Below are positions 40,842-48,765 of a stretch of DNA of 64,000 nt, in pieces (the stretch's first letter is position 1; each line of letters starts with the position of its first letter). A program made the position numbers and the translations under genes. Under the pieces are notes generated by a model. The model saw nothing but the letters and a program-made list of their open reading frames with translations. It was not told the DNA's origin and ran no database searches. Source of the stretch: Curtobacterium salicis (GTDB taxonomy: Bacteria; Actinomycetota; Actinomycetes; Actinomycetales; Microbacteriaceae); NCBI RefSeq assembly GCF_011759505.1, contig NZ_JAAOYO010000001.1, positions 310,001-374,000 on the forward strand. The letters run 5' to 3'.

Positions 40842-41617
40842 CCCGCACGCCGCTCATCGCCGGGAACTGGAAGATGAATCTGGACCACCTCCAGGCCATC
40901 GCCACCGTCCAGAAGCTCGCCTGGACCCTGAAGGACGCCCGGCACGACCACGCCGACGTCGAGGTCGCGGTCTTCCCGCCGTTCACCGATCTGCGCAGCG
41001 TGCAGACGCTGATCTCGGCGGACAAGCTGCCGCTGGCGTTCGGTGCGCAGGACCTGTCGCAGTTCGACTCCGGTGCCTACACCGGTGACGTCTCGGGAGC
41101 CTTCCTCGCCGCACTCGACGCGAAGTACGTCATCGTCGGACACTCCGAACGTCGCACCATGCACGGCGAGACCGACGAGATCGTCGCTGCGAAGACCGCC
41201 GCCGCCGTGAAGCACGGCCTGGTGCCGGTCGTCTGTGTGGGTGAGACCGGGGAGCAGCGCGAGCAGCGCGGCGCCGGTGTCGTGCCGGTCGAGCAGCTGC
41301 AGGTCGTCCTCGGAGCGGTGCAGCCGTCCGAGATCGTCGTCGCGTACGAGCCGGTCTGGGCGATCGGCTCCGGCCAGGCCGCAACGGCTGAGCAGGCGCA
41401 GGACGAATGTGCCGCGCTCCGTCGCGGGATCGCCGCAGCCTGGGGTGACCAGGCCGCAGCCGACACGCGCGTGCTCTACGGCGGTTCGGTGAAGTCGGGC
41501 AACATCGCCGGCTTCCTCCGCGAACCCGACGTCGACGGCGCACTCGTCGGTGGCGCCTCGCTCGACGTGCAGGAGTTCGCCGCGATCGCGCGGTTCCAGC
41601 AGCACGTCGGTCTCTAG
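40838..41617 (+). CDS. tpiA: Triosephosphate isomerase
   Basis: Tpi interconverts dihydroxyacetone phosphate and glyceraldehyde 3-phosphate. The 259-residue TIM barrel has Lys12 (AGNWKMN), catalytic His in IVGHSERR, catalytic Glu in [14 protein letters not shown], and the phosphate loop [19 protein letters not shown] 40838 overlaps the pgk stop (ATGA) and is preferred over GTG 40829. A 14-bp-stem terminator follows. Confidence 0.98.
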   Translation: MTRTPLIAGNWKMNLDHLQAIATVQKLAWTLKDARHDHADVEVAVFPPFTDLRSVQTLISADKLPLAFGAQDLSQFDSGAYTGDVSGAFLAALDAKYVIVGHSERRTMHGETDEIVAAKTAAAVKHGLVPVVCVGETGEQREQRGAGVVPVEQLQVVLGAVQPSEIVVAYEPVWAIGSGQAATAEQAQDECAALRRGIAAAWGDQAAADTRVLYGGSVKSGNIAGFLREPDVDGALVGGASLDVQEFAAIARFQQHVGL

Positions 41618-41629
41618 ACCACCACCGCC

Positions 41630-41660
41630 GAGGCGCGACGGGCACTGCCCGTCGCGCCTC
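41630..41660 (+). terminator. Terminator hairpin after tpiA
   Basis: GAGGCGCGACGGGC (41630-41643) and GCCCGTCGCGCCTC (41647-41660) form a perfect 14-bp stem with a 3-nt loop (ACT). The following bases are GTGC, not a T run. Confidence 0.85.
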
Positions 41661-41722
41661 GTGCTGTGCCCCTCCAGCACCGCCCAACCCGTCCGGGTCC
41701 CGAGCGCGCTCCGCGTGACCGG

Positions 41723-41728
41723 TATACT
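41723..41728 (+). promoter_or_regulatory. secG-rbpA -10 box (TATACT)
   Basis: TATACT is close to the TATAAT consensus and lies 30 nt before the secG GTG. It gives a short leader with GAAAGG at 41747-41752. It follows the tpiA terminator, so secG-rbpA is a separate transcript. Confidence 0.6.
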
Positions 41729-41758
41729 CAGATGGCTGACTGACACGAAAGGTACGTC

Positions 41759-42010
41759 GTGGCGATACTCTCCGTCGTGCTGCAGGTCCTGCTCGCGATC
41801 ACGAGCCTCCTGCTCACGCTCCTCATCCTCCTGCACAAGGGCCGCGGTGGCGGCCTCTCCGACATGTTCGGCGGTGGTGTGACGAGCAACCTCGGGGCAT
41901 CCGGTGTCGCCGAGCGCAACCTGAACCGCATCACGGTGATCCTCGGGCTCCTCTGGATCTCCAGCATCATCGTGCTCGGTCTCATCAACAAGTTCACGGC
42001 AGGGAGCTGA
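41759..42010 (+). CDS. secG: Preprotein translocase subunit SecG
   Basis: SecG is the small auxiliary subunit of the SecYEG channel. The 83-residue protein has two transmembrane helices (about 3-23 and 56-76) separated by the conserved cytoplasmic loop LHKGRGGGLSDMFGGG, which is diagnostic. GTG 41759 is preceded by GAAAGG. It is the usual partner in the tpiA-secG order and is followed 1 nt later by rbpA. Confidence 0.95.
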   Translation: MAILSVVLQVLLAITSLLLTLLILLHKGRGGGLSDMFGGGVTSNLGASGVAERNLNRITVILGLLWISSIIVLGLINKFTAGS

Positions 42011-42011
42011 C

Positions 42012-42374
42012 ATGGCATCCGGAGGAAGCGCAATCCGGGGTTCGCGCGTCGGCGCCGGCCCGATGGGCGAACAGGACCGCGGGGTCCAGGCCGAGCGTGT
42101 GGCCATCTCCTACTGGGACGCGATGGGCAACGAGGTCGTCCGGTACTTCGCGGCGAACCTGCCCGACGAAGAGATCCCGGAGACGGTCGACTCGCCGTCC
42201 ACGGGTCTGCCGGCCGGTCGCGACAAGGAGAACCCGCCGCAGGTCGCGAAGACCGAGCCCTACAAGACGCACCTCGCGTACGTGAAGGAACGCCGCACCG
42301 AGGAAGAGGCAGCACAGCTGCTCGAGGACGCGCTCCAGCAGCTGCGTCAGCGCCGTGGGACCGCAGCCAAGTAG
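42012..42374 (+). CDS. rbpA: RNA polymerase-binding protein RbpA
   Basis: RbpA binds the principal sigma factor and RNA polymerase and stabilises open complexes; it is found only in actinobacteria. The 120-residue protein has the N-terminal basic tail (SAIRGSRVGAGPMGE), then a core with WDAMGNEVVRYFA. Group members often have Cys residues in the core, but none is present here, so it is a zinc-free type. The sigma-interaction helix RRTEEEAAQLLEDALQQLR is at the C-terminus. ATG 42012 follows secG by 1 nt. Two hairpins lie downstream. Confidence 0.93.
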   Translation: MASGGSAIRGSRVGAGPMGEQDRGVQAERVAISYWDAMGNEVVRYFAANLPDEEIPETVDSPSTGLPAGRDKENPPQVAKTEPYKTHLAYVKERRTEEEAAQLLEDALQQLRQRRGTAAK

Positions 42375-42401
42375 CCACGGCAACCGACTGAGCTCGCGGC
42401 G

Positions 42402-42433
42402 CAGGCCTCCACACCAGATGGTGTGGGGGCCTG
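42402..42433 (+). terminator. First terminator hairpin after rbpA
   Basis: CAGGCCTCCACACC (42402-42415) and GGTGTGGGGGCCTG (42420-42433) form a 14-bp stem with one mismatch or wobble and the loop AGAT. It is followed by CTCCGTT. Confidence 0.75.
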
Positions 42434-42498
42434 CTCCGTTCCCGGTCGACCGGCGACGCGGGGCAGCGACGGGCAGACAGGCGACGGGTGACCGGACG

Positions 42499-42544
42499 AC
42501 GGACGGGAGGCCCGGTACCAGCTGGTACCGGGCCTCCCGTCCGT
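42499..42544. terminator. 46-bp perfect palindrome between rbpA and pgl (GGAGGC-family)
   Basis: Two 23-nt arms meet without a spacer at CAG/CTG. The arm begins ACGGACGGGAGGCCCGG and ends GGTACCAG. The whole 46 bp is identical to 57931-57976. It sits between convergent genes and can terminate both strands. Confidence 0.85.
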
Positions 42545-42571
42545 TTGTCGGCGCGTCTCGCGCCTCGTGCA

Positions 42572-43342
42572 TCAGTAGGTCGATGCGATGAGGTTCTCCG
42601 GGACGTCGCGAGCGGCGTCCTGGTCGACGAAGAACACCGTGCGCTTCCGGCCCTGCACGCCGCCGACGGGGACCTCGTCCACGGAGGCACCGGCGAGGGC
42701 CAGCCCGAGGACCGACGCCTTCTCGGCACCGGACAGGATCACCCAGACACGCTGCGACGCGTTGATCACCGGGTAGGTGAGCGTCAGGCGCTGCGCCGGC
42801 GGCTTGGGGGAGTCGTCGACCGGGACGACCTTGCGGTCGGTGATGCGCAGCTGCGGGAACTCGGGGAACAGCGACGCGGTGTGGCCGTCCGGTCCGACGC
42901 CGAGCAGCGTGATGTCGAACCGGGGCGCGTCAGCGGAGTCCGGGGCGGCGGCGAGGAGCTCACGCTCGTACTGTTCCGCTGCCTCGTCGATGCTGATGCC
43001 GGCGTCCGACGGGGCCATCGGGTGGATGTTCTCCGCCGGGATGCTCACGTGGTCCAGGAAGTCGGTCTGCGTGCCGGTGACGTTGCGGTCCGCGTCGCCC
43101 TCCGGCACCCAGCGCTCGTCGACCCACCACACGTGCACCTTCGACCAGTCGACGCTCTGCTTCGCCTGCGACTGACCGATCGCAGCCAGGACGAGCGTGG
43201 AGACGGACCCACCGCTGATCGCGATGTCGGCCCGTCCCTGCTCGTCGAGGACGTCGATGATCTTCGTGATGAAGCGTGCGGCGACGGAGGCGCCGAGGGC
43301 CTGCTTGTCGGGGTGCACGAGCACCCGCCGTTCGTTGGTCAC
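42572..43342 (-). CDS. pgl: 6-phosphogluconolactonase
   Basis: Pgl hydrolyses 6-phosphogluconolactone in the oxidative pentose phosphate pathway. The 256-residue protein belongs to the glucosamine-6-phosphate-isomerase-like fold: IAISGGSVSTLVLAAI, VHVWWVDERWVPEGDADRN, LLGVGPDGHTASLFP and YPVINASQRVWVILSG are the family motifs. It is last in the minus-strand tkt-tal-pgi-zwf-opcA-pgl set, 48 nt after opcA. ATG/GTG 43342 begins (M)TNERRVLVHPDK. Confidence 0.95.
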   Translation of the reverse strand: MTNERRVLVHPDKQALGASVAARFITKIIDVLDEQGRADIAISGGSVSTLVLAAIGQSQAKQSVDWSKVHVWWVDERWVPEGDADRNVTGTQTDFLDHVSIPAENIHPMAPSDAGISIDEAAEQYERELLAAAPDSADAPRFDITLLGVGPDGHTASLFPEFPQLRITDRKVVPVDDSPKPPAQRLTLTYPVINASQRVWVILSGAEKASVLGLALAGASVDEVPVGGVQGRKRTVFFVDQDAARDVPENLIASTY

Positions 43343-43390
43343 GTGACTCCTGTGTTCGTGGTGCGGTCGCTGCCGGACCGTGGGGGTGGT

Positions 43391-44335
43391 TCAGCCCGCG
43401 ATGCGTTCGCGGAGCTTGGCGACCCCGTGCTTGACGACGTCTCCGAAGAGCACGTCCGGGTCGAGTCTACGGAGTTCCTCGGCCAGGCAGTCGCGCAGGT
43501 TGCGGCGCGGCAGGGACAGGTCGTGCGTCGGCTGGCCGGGCATCGAGAGTGTGGCCACGTCGACCAGGGACCGTTCGAGTTCGATGATCCCGGAGTCGCG
43601 GACCAGCGTCACGCCGTGGATCCCGCTCGAGCCGGTCGCCCGGGGTGAGGTCGTGACCTCGACGGGGACCTTGAGCTGCAGCCCGAGCCAGGCCGCGAGC
43701 AGCACGGTCGAGGGGCTGTCGAACGCGCCGGAGACCTCCACCGCGGTGATCGGCTCGAACGGTGGCTGGTCGAGCGCCGCGGCGAGCTGGTTCCGCCAGA
43801 GGGTCAGACGGGTCCACGCGAAGTCGGTGTCGCCCGGTGCGTACGAGTCGGCCAACGCCATGATCGCGGCGTTCGGGTCCTTCTGCGCGGCAGCGTCGGT
43901 GATGCGGCGCTGCGCGATCCGGCCGAGCGGGGACGCCGAGGGCTTCTCCGGTGCGGCTTCCGGCCACCATGCGACGACGGGCGCGTCAGGCAGGAGGAGC
44001 CCGGTGACCAGGCTCTCCTCGTCCGCCGCGGTCTCGCCGTACGCCCGGAGGACGATGACCTCGCTGGCGCCCGCGTCGCTGCCGACCCGGATCTGTGCGT
44101 CGAGGCGTCCCGGGGATGCGACGTCCCCTTCGTTCTTCGACACGATGATGACGCGCATCGGGTGCTCACGGGACGCCTGGTTCGCGGCCTCGATCGCCTC
44201 TTCCTCGCGACCGAGTGCGGTCGAGACGATCAGGGTGAGGACGCGGCCCAGGGCGACGGCGCCGCCCTCTTCGCGGATGTGCACCAGGGTCTTCTGGATC
44301 TTCGAGACCGTGGTGTTCGGCAGATCGATCTTCAT
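43391..44335 (-). CDS. opcA: Glucose-6-phosphate dehydrogenase assembly protein OpcA
   Basis: OpcA activates glucose-6-phosphate dehydrogenase in actinobacteria and cyanobacteria by binding it. The 314-residue protein begins MKIDLPNTTVSKIQKTLVHI, the group signature, and has VLRAYGETAADEESLVTGLL and LLLPDAPVVAWWP. It has no enzymatic motif. Its ATG overlaps the zwf stop (ATGA, 44332-44335), so the two partners are translated together. Confidence 0.95.
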   Translation of the reverse strand: MKIDLPNTTVSKIQKTLVHIREEGGAVALGRVLTLIVSTALGREEEAIEAANQASREHPMRVIIVSKNEGDVASPGRLDAQIRVGSDAGASEVIVLRAYGETAADEESLVTGLLLPDAPVVAWWPEAAPEKPSASPLGRIAQRRITDAAAQKDPNAAIMALADSYAPGDTDFAWTRLTLWRNQLAAALDQPPFEPITAVEVSGAFDSPSTVLLAAWLGLQLKVPVEVTTSPRATGSSGIHGVTLVRDSGIIELERSLVDVATLSMPGQPTHDLSLPRRNLRDCLAEELRRLDPDVLFGDVVKHGVAKLRERIAG

Positions 44336-45870
44336 GGACGCCTCCAGGTCCGGCCGTCGCGGGCCAGGAGCTCGTCGGCCGAAGCCGGGCCCCAGGTGCC
44401 GGGACGGTACTGTTCGGGCTGGCCCTGTGTCCGCCAGAACTCCTCGATCGGGTCGAGGATCTTCCAGGACAGCTCGACCTCCTGGTGCCGCGGGAACAGC
44501 GGCGGGTCACCGAGGAGCACGTCGAGGATGAGCCGTTCGTAGGCCTCGGGGGAGGCCTCGGTGAACGCGTGGCCGTAGCCGAAGTCCATCGTGACGTCGC
44601 GGACCTGCGTCCCGACGCCGGGGACCTTCGAGCCGAAGCGGAGCGTGACGCCCTCGTCCGGCTGGACGCGGATGACGAGTGCGTTCTGGCCGAGCGGGGA
44701 CTGCTCGATGCCGAACACGTCCTCCGGCACGCGCTTGAACACGATGGCGATCTCGGTCACCCGACGGCCGAGTCGCTTGCCGGCCCGCAGGTAGAAGGGC
44801 ACGCCCTGCCACCGTCGGGTCGCGATGTCGAGTCGGATCGCCGCGAAGGTCTCGGTCGTGGACTCGGGGTTCATGCCCGCTTCCTCGAGGAACCCGAGCA
44901 CCTTCTCGCCGCCCTGCCAACCGCCGGCGTACTGCCCGCGGCTGGTCGCCGTCGAGAGGTCCTCGGGCAGGCGGACCGCGGAGAGCACCTTCTCCTTCTC
45001 GGCGCGGAGGTGTCCGGCCTTGAACGACACGGGCTCCTCCATCGCGGTGAGGGCGAGGAGCTGCAGCAGGTGGTTCTGGATGACGTCGCGCGCCGCACCG
45101 ATGCCGTCGTAGTACGCGGCACGTCCGGCGACGCCGATGTCCTCGGCCATCGTGATCTGCACGTGGTCGACGTAGTTCGAGTTCCAGATGGGTTCGTACA
45201 TCTGGTTCGCGAACCGCAGCGTCAGGAGGTTCTGGACGGTCTCCTTGCCGAGGTAGTGGTCGATGCGGAACACGTCGTCCGGAGCGAAGACGCTCTCGAC
45301 GATGGCGTTCAGCTCGCGCGCGGTGCGGAGGTCGGAGCCGAACGGCTTCTCGACCACCACGCGGCTCCAGGAGCCGTCGCGCTTCTCGGTCAGACCGGAG
45401 ACCTTGAGCTGCTCCGTGACGACGGGGAACATCTTCGGCGGGATGGACAGGTAGAACGCGTGGTTGCCGAGCGTCCCACGCTCGTCGTCCAGCGTGTCGA
45501 CCGTCTCCTTGAGCAGCCGGAACGCCTCGGGGTCGTCGAACGAACCCTGGACGAAGCGGATGCCCTGTTCGAGCTGACGCCAGACGTCCTCGTCGAACGG
45601 AGTCCGCGAGTGCTCCTTGACGGCATCGTGGACGAGCTGGGAGAAGTCCTGGTCCTCCCAGTCACGTCGAGCGAACCCGACCAGCGCGAACCCCGGGGGC
45701 AGGAGCCCCCGGTTCGCGAGGTCGTAGACCGCGGGCATCAGCTTCTTGCGGGAGAGGTCTCCCGTCACCCCGAAGATGATGAGGGTGCTGGGACCCGCGA
45801 TCCGGTTCAGTCGACGGTCCGTGGGCAGCCGGAGCGGGTTGTGCTCCGGGGTGATCGCCACCGGTGACAT
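44332..45870 (-). CDS. zwf: Glucose-6-phosphate 1-dehydrogenase
   Basis: Zwf oxidises glucose-6-phosphate to 6-phosphogluconolactone with NADP+. The 512-residue protein has the dinucleotide fold IIFGVTGDLSRKKLMPAVY and the active-site motif RIDHYLGKE (catalytic His/Lys). VVVEKPFGSDL and FYLRAGKRL also mark the family. The start begins (M)SPVAITPEHNPLRLP. It lies 19 nt after pgi and overlaps opcA. Confidence 0.97.
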   Translation of the reverse strand: MSPVAITPEHNPLRLPTDRRLNRIAGPSTLIIFGVTGDLSRKKLMPAVYDLANRGLLPPGFALVGFARRDWEDQDFSQLVHDAVKEHSRTPFDEDVWRQLEQGIRFVQGSFDDPEAFRLLKETVDTLDDERGTLGNHAFYLSIPPKMFPVVTEQLKVSGLTEKRDGSWSRVVVEKPFGSDLRTARELNAIVESVFAPDDVFRIDHYLGKETVQNLLTLRFANQMYEPIWNSNYVDHVQITMAEDIGVAGRAAYYDGIGAARDVIQNHLLQLLALTAMEEPVSFKAGHLRAEKEKVLSAVRLPEDLSTATSRGQYAGGWQGGEKVLGFLEEAGMNPESTTETFAAIRLDIATRRWQGVPFYLRAGKRLGRRVTEIAIVFKRVPEDVFGIEQSPLGQNALVIRVQPDEGVTLRFGSKVPGVGTQVRDVTMDFGYGHAFTEASPEAYERLILDVLLGDPPLFPRHQEVELSWKILDPIEEFWRTQGQPEQYRPGTWGPASADELLARDGRTWRRP

Positions 45871-45889
45871 GTCGGTGAACTCCTTTGAA

Positions 45890-47494
45890 TCAGGTGGTGA
45901 GTGCGGCCGCGATGACGGCTGCCGCTGCGGGGACGTCCCGCGTCGACAGGGTCAACACCGGGCGGCCGTGCTGCGCGAGGACACTCGCGTCGCCGGCGGC
46001 CTGGGCTCGGATGAGCCGACCGAACGTGAACGGGCGGCCGGGGACGGCGAGGTCCTCCTGCTCGTCGGAGACGATCTGCAGGAACACCCCGTTCGCGGGG
46101 CCGCCCTTGTGGTACTGGCCCGTGGAGTGCAGGAACCGGGGTCCGTACCCGAAGGTGACGGGTCGCCCGGTCCGTTCGGCCAGCAGGCCGCGGAGCGCTT
46201 CGAGCTCCGTCGACGCGGAGCGGTCGACGTAGGCCTGGACGGCCACGTACCCGTCGGCGTCGACACCGGCCAGGAGGCCCGACACGGCCTGGGTGAGGGT
46301 CGTGCCGACATCCAGTCCACCCGTCGCGGACACGGCGATGCCGTGCTCCTCGAACACGGGACCGGATGCGACCTCGTCCGTCGCGGGGCCGTCGAGCAGC
46401 GCGCGAGCGGCGACCTTGGCGGCCTCCACGTCGGGCTGGTCGAAGGGGTTGATGCCGAGCAGCCGCCCCGCGACCGCGACCGCGTACTCCCAGACGAGGA
46501 ACTGACCACCGAGCGTGCCGGTGATCTCGAGTTCGCCGTCGGCGACGTGGCGCTCGTCGTCGCGGGAACCGACGAGTCGGACGACCTGCAGGTCGGGCAG
46601 GTCGGCGCTGAGTTCGGGTGCGTCGACGTCGAGGACGACCGGCAGGAGACCGCGGCCGTCCTTGCCCGTCGACTCGGCGATGAGCTGTTCGACCCAGTCG
46701 CCGAAGCCGAGGATGTGCGTCCCGTCCGCGACGATGCCGATCTTGTCGCGCAGGGGAGCGGTACCGCCGAGGACCGCGCCGAGCACGAGGCCCGGGTTCT
46801 CGTCCGTGTCGACGGCCAGCAGCACGCTGATGGCGTCGGCCTCGTCGAGCAGCTCGGCGATGTCCGCGCCCGCGAGTCCGGCCGGGACCAGCCCGAAGGC
46901 GGTCAGGGCCGAGTAGCGGCCGCCGACGGTCGGGTCGGCGGTGAAGACGCGGTACCCCGCCTGGTGGGCGGCGGACTCGAGCGCCGAGCCCGGATCCGTC
47001 ACGACGACGATGCGTCCGGCGGGGTCGATGCCGGCGTCCTGGAACGCCTGCTCGAACACCCGGCGCTGCGAGTCGGTCTCGACGGTGGAGCCCGACTTCG
47101 ACGACACGACGAGCACGGTGCGATCGAGGTCGCTCAGCGCCGCACGGACCTGCGCGGGATCGGTGGAGTCGAGGACGACCAGGGGCACGCCAGCGGTCCG
47201 CGTGATGACCTCCGGCGCGAGCGACGAGCCGCCCATGCCTGCGAGGACCACGCGGTCGACGCCCTGCTCGTGCAGCTGGTCGCGGAGCGCCACGACCTCG
47301 AGGACGAGCGGGCGCGAGACCGAGACGGCCTCGACCCAGCCGAGACGGTTCGCTGCCTCGGCTTCGGCCGCGGGGCCCCAGAGCGCGGCGTCCTGGGCCG
47401 TGATCCCGGACGCCACCAGGTCGGTGACGAGGCGCGGGACCACCGTGTCGATGGCCCGCGCCGCGTCACCGCTGGCGGCGATGGAGACGGTCAC
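45890..47494 (-). CDS. pgi: Glucose-6-phosphate isomerase
   Basis: Pgi interconverts glucose-6-phosphate and fructose-6-phosphate. The 534-residue protein has tandem SIS-type sugar-binding domains (VVLAGMGGSSLAPEVI, VVSSKSGSTVETDSQ, FVVTDPGSALES-like VVVTDPGSALES). It is the shorter, divergent actinobacterial form that sits next to tal, rather than the E. coli type. GTG 47494 (VTVSIAASGDAARAI) begins 2 nt after the tal TAA, which indicates coupling. A start further upstream would overlap tal and is not supported. Confidence 0.92.
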   Translation of the reverse strand: MTVSIAASGDAARAIDTVVPRLVTDLVASGITAQDAALWGPAAEAEAANRLGWVEAVSVSRPLVLEVVALRDQLHEQGVDRVVLAGMGGSSLAPEVITRTAGVPLVVLDSTDPAQVRAALSDLDRTVLVVSSKSGSTVETDSQRRVFEQAFQDAGIDPAGRIVVVTDPGSALESAAHQAGYRVFTADPTVGGRYSALTAFGLVPAGLAGADIAELLDEADAISVLLAVDTDENPGLVLGAVLGGTAPLRDKIGIVADGTHILGFGDWVEQLIAESTGKDGRGLLPVVLDVDAPELSADLPDLQVVRLVGSRDDERHVADGELEITGTLGGQFLVWEYAVAVAGRLLGINPFDQPDVEAAKVAARALLDGPATDEVASGPVFEEHGIAVSATGGLDVGTTLTQAVSGLLAGVDADGYVAVQAYVDRSASTELEALRGLLAERTGRPVTFGYGPRFLHSTGQYHKGGPANGVFLQIVSDEQEDLAVPGRPFTFGRLIRAQAAGDASVLAQHGRPVLTLSTRDVPAAAAVIAAALTT

Positions 47495-47496
47495 TC

Positions 47497-48609
47497 TTAC
47501 TTGGCGTTCTCGAGGGCCGTCTTGACGGTGTCGACGAGCTCGCCCCACGAGACGTTGAACTTATCGACGGCCTCCTTCTCGAGGAGGTCGACGACGTCGT
47601 CGTAGTCGATGCCGACGGCGGCGAGCTGGTCCATGACCTTGTTCGCGTCGTCGAACGTGCCGGCGATGGCGTCGCCGTGGATCTCACCGTGGTCGAACGT
47701 GGCCTCGAGGGTCTTGCCCGGCATGGTGTTGACGGTGTTCGGGGCGGCGAGCTCGGTCACGTAGAGGGTGTCGGGGAGCGACGGGTCCTTGACACCGGTC
47801 GAGGCCCAGAGCGGACGCTGCGTGTTCGCACCGGACTCGAGCAGGCCCAGGGCGCGCTCGGTGGCGAACGCCTCGGTCCAGACCTGGTAGGCGAGCTGCG
47901 CGTTGGCGATGCCGGCCTTGGACTTCAGGGCGGTGGCGTCGTCGGAGCCCACGGCGTCGAGGCGCTTGTCGATCTCGGAGTCGACACGCGAGACGAAGAA
48001 CGACGCGACGGAGTGGATCTTCGACAGGTCGTGTCCGGCGGCCTTGGCCTTCTCGAGACCACCGAGGTAGGCGTCGATGACGGCGCGGTAACGCTCGAGC
48101 GAGAAGATCAGGGTGACGTTGACCGAGATGCCGGCGCCGATGACCTCGGTGATCGCCTCGAGACCGTCGACGGTCGCGGGGATCTTGATGAGGACGTTCT
48201 CCTTGCCGACCTTGTCGAACAGGAACTTGGCCTGCTCGATGGTCTTCGCGGTGTCGTGCGCGAGACCCGGCTCGACCTCGATCGACACGCGGCCGTCGAA
48301 GCCCTTGGTCGCGTCGTAGATCGGCTTGAAGACGTCAGAGGCGTTCGCGACGTCCTGCGTGGTGATCTCGAAGATCGCCTCGGTCACCCCGGTGCCGGCG
48401 GCGGCGAGCTCCTTGACCTGGGAGTCGTAGCGCTCACCCTTGGCGAGCGCGGACGCGAAGATGGTCGGGTTCGTGGTCACGCCCACGACGTTGCGGGTGT
48501 CGATGAGCTCCTGCAGGCGGCCGGTCTCGAGGAGCTCGCGGGACAGGTCGTCGAGCCAGATGCTCACGCCGACGGCGGAGAGGGCTTCGGTGGGAGTGGT
48601 GTCAGTCAT
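47497..48609 (-). CDS. tal: Transaldolase
   Basis: Transaldolase moves a dihydroxyacetone unit between sugar phosphates through a Schiff-base Lys, here in [12 protein letters not shown]. The 370-residue protein belongs to the longer actinobacterial/cyanobacterial class: [31 protein letters not shown] and [11 protein letters not shown] are typical. ATG 48609 is chosen ([14 protein letters not shown]); the upstream in-frame region holds hairpins and is untranslated. The 156-nt gap to tkt contains two terminators and a third short palindrome, so tal likely has its own transcription start as well. Confidence 0.97.
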   Translation of the reverse strand: MTDTTPTEALSAVGVSIWLDDLSRELLETGRLQELIDTRNVVGVTTNPTIFASALAKGERYDSQVKELAAAGTGVTEAIFEITTQDVANASDVFKPIYDATKGFDGRVSIEVEPGLAHDTAKTIEQAKFLFDKVGKENVLIKIPATVDGLEAITEVIGAGISVNVTLIFSLERYRAVIDAYLGGLEKAKAAGHDLSKIHSVASFFVSRVDSEIDKRLDAVGSDDATALKSKAGIANAQLAYQVWTEAFATERALGLLESGANTQRPLWASTGVKDPSLPDTLYVTELAAPNTVNTMPGKTLEATFDHGEIHGDAIAGTFDDANKVMDQLAAVGIDYDDVVDLLEKEAVDKFNVSWGELVDTVKTALENAK

Positions 48610-48665
48610 TCGCTTCTTCTCTGCTTCGTTTCGTTCGTCGGCTCCGGGGAGCCGTGGTCTGTGTG

Positions 48666-48680
48666 CGGGGGTCGGACCCC
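48666..48680. promoter_or_regulatory. Short palindrome in the tal leader
   Basis: GGGGGTC-G-GACCCCC is an exact 7-bp palindrome around one base. With the next base it contains GTCGGACCCCCG, identical to the arms of the inverted repeat upstream of gap. It may be an operator or a small hairpin. Confidence 0.4.
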
Positions 48681-48683
48681 CGG

Positions 48684-48721
48684 GACGGGAGGCGCGTGGC
48701 GGGACCGCCACGGGCCTCCCG
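48684..48721. terminator. GGAGGC-family palindrome between tkt and tal
   Basis: ACGGGAGGCGCGTGGCGG (48684-48701) and CCGCCACGGGCCTCCCGT (48704-48721) form an 18-bp stem with one G-G mismatch and a 2-nt loop. It shares the ACGGGAGGC outer stem with the other family members, and the inner GTGGCG stem with the copy at 60343. Confidence 0.75.
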
Positions 48722-48725
48722 TGCG

Positions 48726-48759
48726 GACGGGCCGGGTCCGACGTTCCGGACCCGGCCCG
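48726..48759 (-). terminator. Terminator hairpin after tkt
   Basis: ACGGGCCGGGTCCG (48726-48739) and CGGACCCGGCCCGT (48746-48759) form a perfect 14-bp stem with a 6-nt loop. It starts 6 nt after the tkt stop on the minus strand. Confidence 0.85.
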
Positions 48760-48765
48760 TTCGGG